Part shown: positions 51,801 through 59,309 of the stretch, piece by piece | Numbering within the stretch: position 1 is the first letter of the stretch | Layout of the letters: every line of letters begins with the position of its first letter | Assembly: GCA_026122225.1 (NCBI GenBank) | Contig: JANEZZ010002201.1 | Coordinates: 744,001 to 808,000 of the forward strand | Source of the DNA: Heloderma charlesbogerti | Lineage: Eukaryota; Chordata; Lepidosauria; Squamata; Helodermatidae | Reading direction: 5' to 3' | Length of the DNA stretch: 64,000 nt | Made by a program: the position numbers and the translations under genes | Notes under the pieces: generated by a model | The model's database searches: none | What the model was told of the DNA's origin: nothing | Seen by the model: the letters and a program-made list of their open reading frames with translations, nothing else

Positions 51801-54800
51801 AGATTAGTGTTCGCCCATGATGACAGGGTGATGTGAGAATACATCAAATGCTAAGATAATGCCAGAGTGTTCTCTTTGCAGACCTTTCATAACCACTTTG
51901 CTATAGGAACAAACCACTTTGATATAGGAACAAACCAGGCTACAAAAATATGGCACCACAACATAGCATGTTCAGCCCACACCACTACTGTTGAGTCTCG
52001 CACTCTGGTCCCCTTGGCAGCTGTGGTTACAGCCACCATCTTTATGTTCCTGAAATGTATTGCACTGAAAATTCTGATTCTAGAGCATCATATGGCTGCT
52101 ACCACAAAAAGACTGACAGCTGCCATTTTTTTCTGGCAGCAGTGAATTGCATTTTGGGAAAATAAAGAGGACAGCTGCAACCATGGACATTGACAAGACT
52201 GCAGATGTCCAGGTAGGATGCCAGTTCAGTAAGACAGGATGCCAGTGTTCTTAAAATCCCAGAGATGGTCCTATCTTAGGAATTGCCTCCCCACCATTCC
52301 TTGCATTCTTTGATAGTTCCTTGTCCTTTCTCTGTTCTTTTTCTTCTCTGGTGGCATTCCACATTGTGAAACTCCCCTCCTAGAGAGGTCTGCTCAGCCC
52401 CTACCCTCAACCTTTTTCACTGTCACATAAATATATTTTAATTGACAATGGCACTTCCACAAGGTTAAGCAGTTATTATAGATGGTGGATCCTTAGATGG
52501 TTTTTACCATAGCTGTCATTATTGTTTTTATATTATCTTAGCAATTTTATACAGTTCAATGGGCAGTATACAATGCTGCCCATTCACCAGCAGGCCTCAC
52601 CACTGCTTCCATTCCATGAGCAGCCAGCCCTGCCAATTCCTTTCCACAAGCAACACCCACCACTTGTGGGATGGAGATTGAACCTTTCAGGAACAGGGGA
52701 AGTTGGCAGAAACCCCTTATGTGAATTCTGCCAGCCTGCTCTGTTCCAGGATGTATTTCTGCTTGTTTCAGGTTGCCTGCAGAAGTGCTAAATCTCTGTT
52801 CTGCAAGTGGTGAGCACCACTTGAGGAAGGGAATAGGCAGGGCGGGCTGCTTGTCAGCCATCTCCATTGGATATCGCTCATTGTGTCTTACCTTTATTGC
52901 ATGTTGCTTTCAGTTAGAGCTGTGTGCAAATGGCCTCTTGAAATTCCCCACCTTACTTGTAGGCAGAGAAATTTGGGAGACGATTTCACTGAATTTCTCC
53001 AGTGGGAGGAGAAATTCTCTATAGTGTCTCCCAGGTAGGGCTCTCCATTGGCAGAGATTGTAACACAGCTTCTTTCTTTTTTCCTAAGGGTTTTTCAGGG
53101 TTTTCATGCTGCAACATCATCGACTGTGTTGGCAGGCAGGCCCTGGTTTGCATCCACCACAATGCAGGTGGGGGCAGTGTTGTGTCCTGCTCCAGAGATG
53201 CAGGACACAACTTTGGTGGAGCTAGTGCTCTGCCAAAATCTTTCCTCCAATTTCTTGAAAGTTTTCTTCCCCCATGAAAGAGGCTTCCATTGTTCTGCCT
53301 CATTCGGGATGTTTTATAATTTATTTTTGTGGTGTTTTTGAGCTTACCTAATCATAGCTAGCCTCCCAGGCTGCCTGCACGTCCTGATCTGAAAAAGCCA
53401 TATGGGGGAATTACCTAACGGTGCCTTAAACTGGGCTTTAACTGAAGTGTAGGAAGCTGAGGAGGCTACAGGCAGCCAGAGAGGTGATGGTACAATGAAA
53501 AACAGGACACTTGTGCTCACTCCTTGGCCACCTCCTAAGTAAGGAAAGCCCAAGAAACCCAAACCCAGCCCACGAGAGTTTCTCAGAAATTTCTTCACCA
53601 CTGAATGTCTTTTCAAAAGCAATTTCTCTTCTATCAAACTGAATGAGAATGGTTGAAATAACTGTGAGAGAAATTTTTGCCACAGCACTACTTTTAATAT
53701 TATTTTTTTTATAGAAGTGACCCATAAGCTTGTAAACAAACAGGGACAATCATGCAATCTTCGTAGTTCCTTTCTGTCTTTCCTTGATTGCAGTTTAGTT
53801 TGAGGAGGACTGAACTGGTTGAGCTTTATGTAAATTTAAGAAGTTAATTAGAACAAGAGTTTGAAACCTCTGGTATTCTACAGCAATAGTTCTGATACCA
53901 ACAGGTCCATTACTTTGTTACTTTACCTGAATTTGCAAGAGCCGTTTCTCTAAGACAACTTTGCTCCCAATGGTGCCTTCTGCAGAGGCCAGCTTTCCTT
54001 GCACATATTTCACCCATGTCCACATACTCTGCAGAGCTTCTTCCAAAGCTTGGTGGTCCTGGAGGGCCACCTGAGAGGTCCGCAGCTTTTCCTTTACTGC
54101 TTTGATTAGGTTCTGATAAGCAGAAAAATGCTGAGAAGCCAGACGGACCTCCCTCCCAGCACTATATCCTTTCTCATTTAAAACCTGTGCCTTCTGGGTA
54201 AGTTTATCAAAGGAGTCTCTAAACAAAAAGTTTAAGATTGGGAGAAAAGTATCTGAGTTATAAATGTAGCTGTGTAGATTAAAATATAACTATGGCAAAC
54301 TACGGGCAATGCATGCCATTGGGGGAAATTAATCAAATATGGTTCAAATAAGAATGATAACAGCTTCACATAAGGACATACAAGAAGAATTCTAAATCTT
54401 TATAAATGTAACAATTGGGACAAAATATTGCAGTGTATCCCCAGTCCCTGACAGAAGTACAGTTGTTCAGCCATTTTAGCTAGATGGGCAATTTTGCCCA
54501 GAGAGGAGGAGGGAAGGAGGCTGAGGGCAGCTGGGAATAGCTTGTCTCCCCACATCACCAGTCTCCTCCCCTCCCCTCCCCACCCCCAGGTATGCCCCTT
54601 TCCACCTCCTACGCACTCATGTTTGTGAATTTGTAGGAGCAGCCAGCGCGGTTCTCTCTACACTGGCTGTGAAGAGGAGGGAAGAGCCATTTCCTGACTC
54701 CAAGCTCGGAGCTCGGTCTCTGGGCTCGGATACAGGAAACTGAAATATCCTGTATCCCCCAGATGTTGTCTAGGGGACATAAGATTGCCCTCTTATACTA

Positions 54801-57800
54801 TATGATTGAAAACTGCTTTTCCTAATGAAATACAGTGAATTGCCCTTAACTACTGAGCTAACTTGAATCAAAATGTTTAGTGGTAGACTCAGTTCAAATG
54901 TCAATTCTTTCTTGGATTCTGTACATATTACATTTTACAGAGTGCTAGTCTTCTGTTGTTATAGTGATAAAAATACAGACAAAGCAAACAATTTTGGATT
55001 ATTGTAGCTATTGGAATATCATCACAATGGGGGCAACAAGACAGGGGATAGTTAGTAATTAAGGTTTTGTACCTTGCAACCAGAAGCTCTTCCAGAAATG
55101 CTTCCACTTTCTGCACCTCATTTTTCTTATCAGGGATATGCTGTTTGTTCTCACCCAAAGCTTCTGTGTTTATCCTTTCCTCCATCTCATGGAGCCACAG
55201 ACTCCGATTCTTGCACAGATCCTCAAAACTACAAACAAAACAAAAGCATAATTGTACAGCTGTTGCTAGATTAATACAGAATTCAGCTTACAGTTACTAT
55301 GTAGATAACATCACTGGATACAAGTTTTAACATCTAGTGGTTGAGAATGGCACACAGACTACTTTTCTGTAATGACGAGTATTCTAAAAATACTCAACAA
55401 GGATCTAAATATGTCAAACAAGACCTTGGGAATTACAGTGAGGATGGAACTTTCCCAATTCTAAACTGCTACAGCTTATGGTTATTAGCAGTCAATGAGG
55501 AAAATGAAGGTAATGGAAGGATTGTTCTCTAAAGCTGTATTTAGATGTTCTTCCTCATGCAGTTATAATCATGTGAGGGGGAGAGCAGGACTGTGCTCAC
55601 TGGCCACGTCCCCACCATTGCCTCCTCATCTGCCCTGCCCCCCCTCCCCACTGCCAACTGTGTGCTGGGGTGAGGTTTACAGCAGTGGGCCTGCTCTATC
55701 TGTGAAGGCTCCCCACTTGATTTAGAAACCTGATTGTGCAGGGTTATAAATCATGCAGAGAGCCTACATGTAGGCAGTGGGGGGAAATTCCCCCCCCAAA
55801 GTGTGAATGGTGGGAGAGAGGACCAGCAAAGATGGAATGTGGGGTCAGCAAGCATGGCCAACACTGTAATCGTGTTGGGGATAAATGCCCAAATAGAGCT
55901 TCTATTGCAATTTGGAGTATCAAACATCTTGGTTTTTCTGTTCCTCCTGTCCCACACACACTTAGGGTTACAGGTTTTCAGAAGGAATGGGTGGTCAGAG
56001 CCACAACTGTCTTTTCTCCTCCTTCAGTTGGAGATTTGACAGGCAATGTCAAGTGATCAAGGAAAGAGATGGCAATCTTAACCATATTTCCATTTTAACA
56101 GTGGGAAATAGAAAGAAGTACTGTCTGCTATGAACGTGTGGGCAGGAGAATTTATTACTGGACTTGTCGCTGATGTAATTGCCATGACAGCAGGAGGTTT
56201 TGGACCATAATTATTACTCCCTATAAAGGGTATGCTTTGAAATGATTACCAACGATTTCACAGTGCCGAGTTATACGGCATTATTTTGCTTTTGTTAAAC
56301 TATTTAATTTGTTCTTAGGAAGAGCCATGGTTCAGTGGTTGAACATGTGTATAGTATGCATAAGTTTCCAGGTCCAATCCCTGGCAGCTCCAGTTAACAG
56401 GATCTTAAACAGCATGGTGGGAGACACTTCTGCTGCCTGAGACCTTGAACAGCCACTACTGGGCTAGATGGTTCAGCTGTATAAGGCAGCATATGCATAT
56501 TTTTATCCAAAATCGATCACATGGACATTTGATTGAAACAACCCACCTTCTCAGTTCTGTAACACATTCTTCCAGAGTTTGTTTATCTTTCAAGCACTGT
56601 TTCAGAAACCCCTCGAAGTCCTGATGAGCTTTAGCTATCTGTTCCTGGATGCCACTCGCTGATGATTTGGGCAGACAACCACACAAATGTTCTCCTTCCT
56701 GGGAGGCTGCATCCAGTTTGCTCCTTCCTTCACTAACAGAGTCCAACACTTTCTGAGTGAAACAAATATGCAATTTACATGCGTAAAGGAGGAGTGGTAG
56801 GAAAATGGAAATGGAGGGAGAATGTGCCTAACATTCATCCTTTTAACCAATCATTTATAAAGCTGAGCCAATCTACATTTGCAGATTAGTTAATCAGATG
56901 CAGATTAGATGGTGAATGTACTACTTCAGATGGCAGGTGGAGACTACAGGTCTGAATATTATCCCTAATAAAATAAACTGTGTGTAAACACCCCCCCCCA
57001 CCAAGTATACCACTGAGAGGATTCCCTGACATGCAGGTTTTCCATGGGAGGGTTTCTCTCATGAGCACTTTGGAATAGTACAGTCCCAGGAACTATACAC
57101 CATGTAATTTATCTGAATCTACAGATCATCTTGAATGCTTACAGAACATTACTGAAACACTATTCTGCATTCTTGAAAGACAGGCCAGTAGGAAGACTCC
57201 AGCTTATTGGGAATCATGCTATTTAATTTATTCATAAATGATATCGAGTTAGGGGTGAGCACTAAAATAGTCAGGTTTGTGGATGACACCAAATTATCCA
57301 GCATGATGAAAGAGAAAAAACTGCAAAGTGCTCCAAAAGAATATCCCTAAACTGGGTGAGTGGAGGACAAAATCACTTGAGGTTCAGTGTATGTGAAGTG
57401 GTGTACATTGTGGCAAAAATCTTAATCATATATACACTGATAGGGTCTGAACTGGCAGAGAATAACAACGAAAGAGATCTTGTGATCATGGTGGATAATT
57501 CTATGACAGTGTCAGTTTAATGTATGGCAATGGAGAAAAAAGGCAAATTCCATGCTAGGTATGGGAAATCAAATAGCCATTATCACAAGGCCTATGGTGC
57601 GACCACATTTGGTATACTGTGAACAGTTCTGGTTGCTCTATCTAAAAAAGGGTTGAGAAAACATAACAATCACCCACTCTTTTTTAGGCTGCTTGCAGTA
57701 CCATTGCTGTATATGCAGCCATGCACATACAGACAATAACTTCTTGGCTTGCAAGCTCTCTCTGGTCAAGGAACATGTCACTGCTCTGAAATGGACAACC

Positions 57801-59267
57801 ACCACAAGTTTTAACACTGAGATTAGGTTTCATTAGTGTATGTTTATGGAATGTTTGTTTTAACAAAGCAAATATAATAGCCCAGTTCGCATGTCATGAC
57901 AACCACCTTTTTTTTTTTTTAATGGTGGGCTGTTGTGAACGAGGCAGCATGCTAGTAGTACAATAGGGTTGCTAACCCAATGGGTTTGCCAGCTGAGCAA
58001 TGTGGCATATGGTCATCCCTTCTAACCATACCTGCAGTTCATGGAGTTTTGCTTCGATGGCTTTACTGTCCCCAGATGTAATACTTAAGTCTTTTATAGC
58101 AGTCTTCAGATGAGAATACCAATTTTGAAATCCATGTAGAGACTCTTTAAAAAAAAGGAGGATAGATACAAAACATTATTGTATAAAATCATGTTGATTC
58201 AGATTACTTTATTTGCAGAAGTCAACAACAATGTTCTTATTCTAATTATTGGCCACCACTGAATTATATACTGTAAAGAAACACACCTACGAAAGCAATG
58301 GCACAGATTTTAATTGACCAATGGGAGATTGGGCCATGATGAAACACAATTCTCTAAGATAAAGCACTCAATGTTTTAAAAACAAGGGTGCTTGTTATAC
58401 CGTCATGGCACTTTAACAGAATTAGAAAATAGAAAGCAATTTGAGTAAATACTGACTAGGGCTTCCAGTCTTGATTAGTGAACATTTTAACATAGCTCGA
58501 TTGGCAATATGGTGCCCGCTCGTGCCAATGCACCACCTGCACACCTCCCTTGGTGCCTGCTGAAGTACTGCCCATTTTCCCTGGGCAGCTGGAATAACTT
58601 CAAACTGAAGCATTGGCCTCTAGCCCCCACCTTCATTTCCCCACACTGCCTCTGGGCCCCAAATGGACCCAGAAACATTCTAAGAAAAAGAAGGTATCAG
58701 GTGGTTTCAAGCTGAGGCTTTGGTATGTAGTATGCCCTGCCAATCCTCTGGAAGTGGAGGGTTGTCAAGGCATGCTGGCTACCTCCAGTCACAAGCGGTA
58801 TGCCTATGTACACCAGTTGCTGGGGAACATGGGTGGGAGGGTGCTGTTGCACTCGTGTCCTGCTTGTGGTTTCCTGGTCGATAGCTGGTTGGCCACTGTG
58901 TGAACAGAATGCTGGACTAGATGGACTCTTGGTCTGATCCAGCATGGCTCTTATGTCCTTAACCCCCCCCCAGAAAAAAATGGACCCCTCCCCAAACCTG
59001 AGGGGTAGATAGGAAAGGCACTGAGGCAGGTTGGGAGGGATGAGGGACGGGGACAGCACTACAGGGATTGGTGAAGCCACCAGGCTGGGGATGGCAGTAT
59101 GGGAGTTAGAGAAGCCATGGGGGAGGGAAAGAAAGCAGCCAGAGGGCAGGAGCATTAAGTTGCCTGGCAGAGAGGGAGAGGGAGGGAAAAGGCAAGAAGC
59201 CAGAAAGAGGACTTGGGAGGGAGAGAAAGTGCATGCGTGCGCACACACATGCACGCACGCACACACG

Positions 59268-59309
<42 letters not shown>

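Noticed and set aside
52522..53757. Several open frames of about 90-140 codons
   Set aside because: No splice sites, no spectrin pattern and no homology I recognise; part is foldback arm read in both directions.
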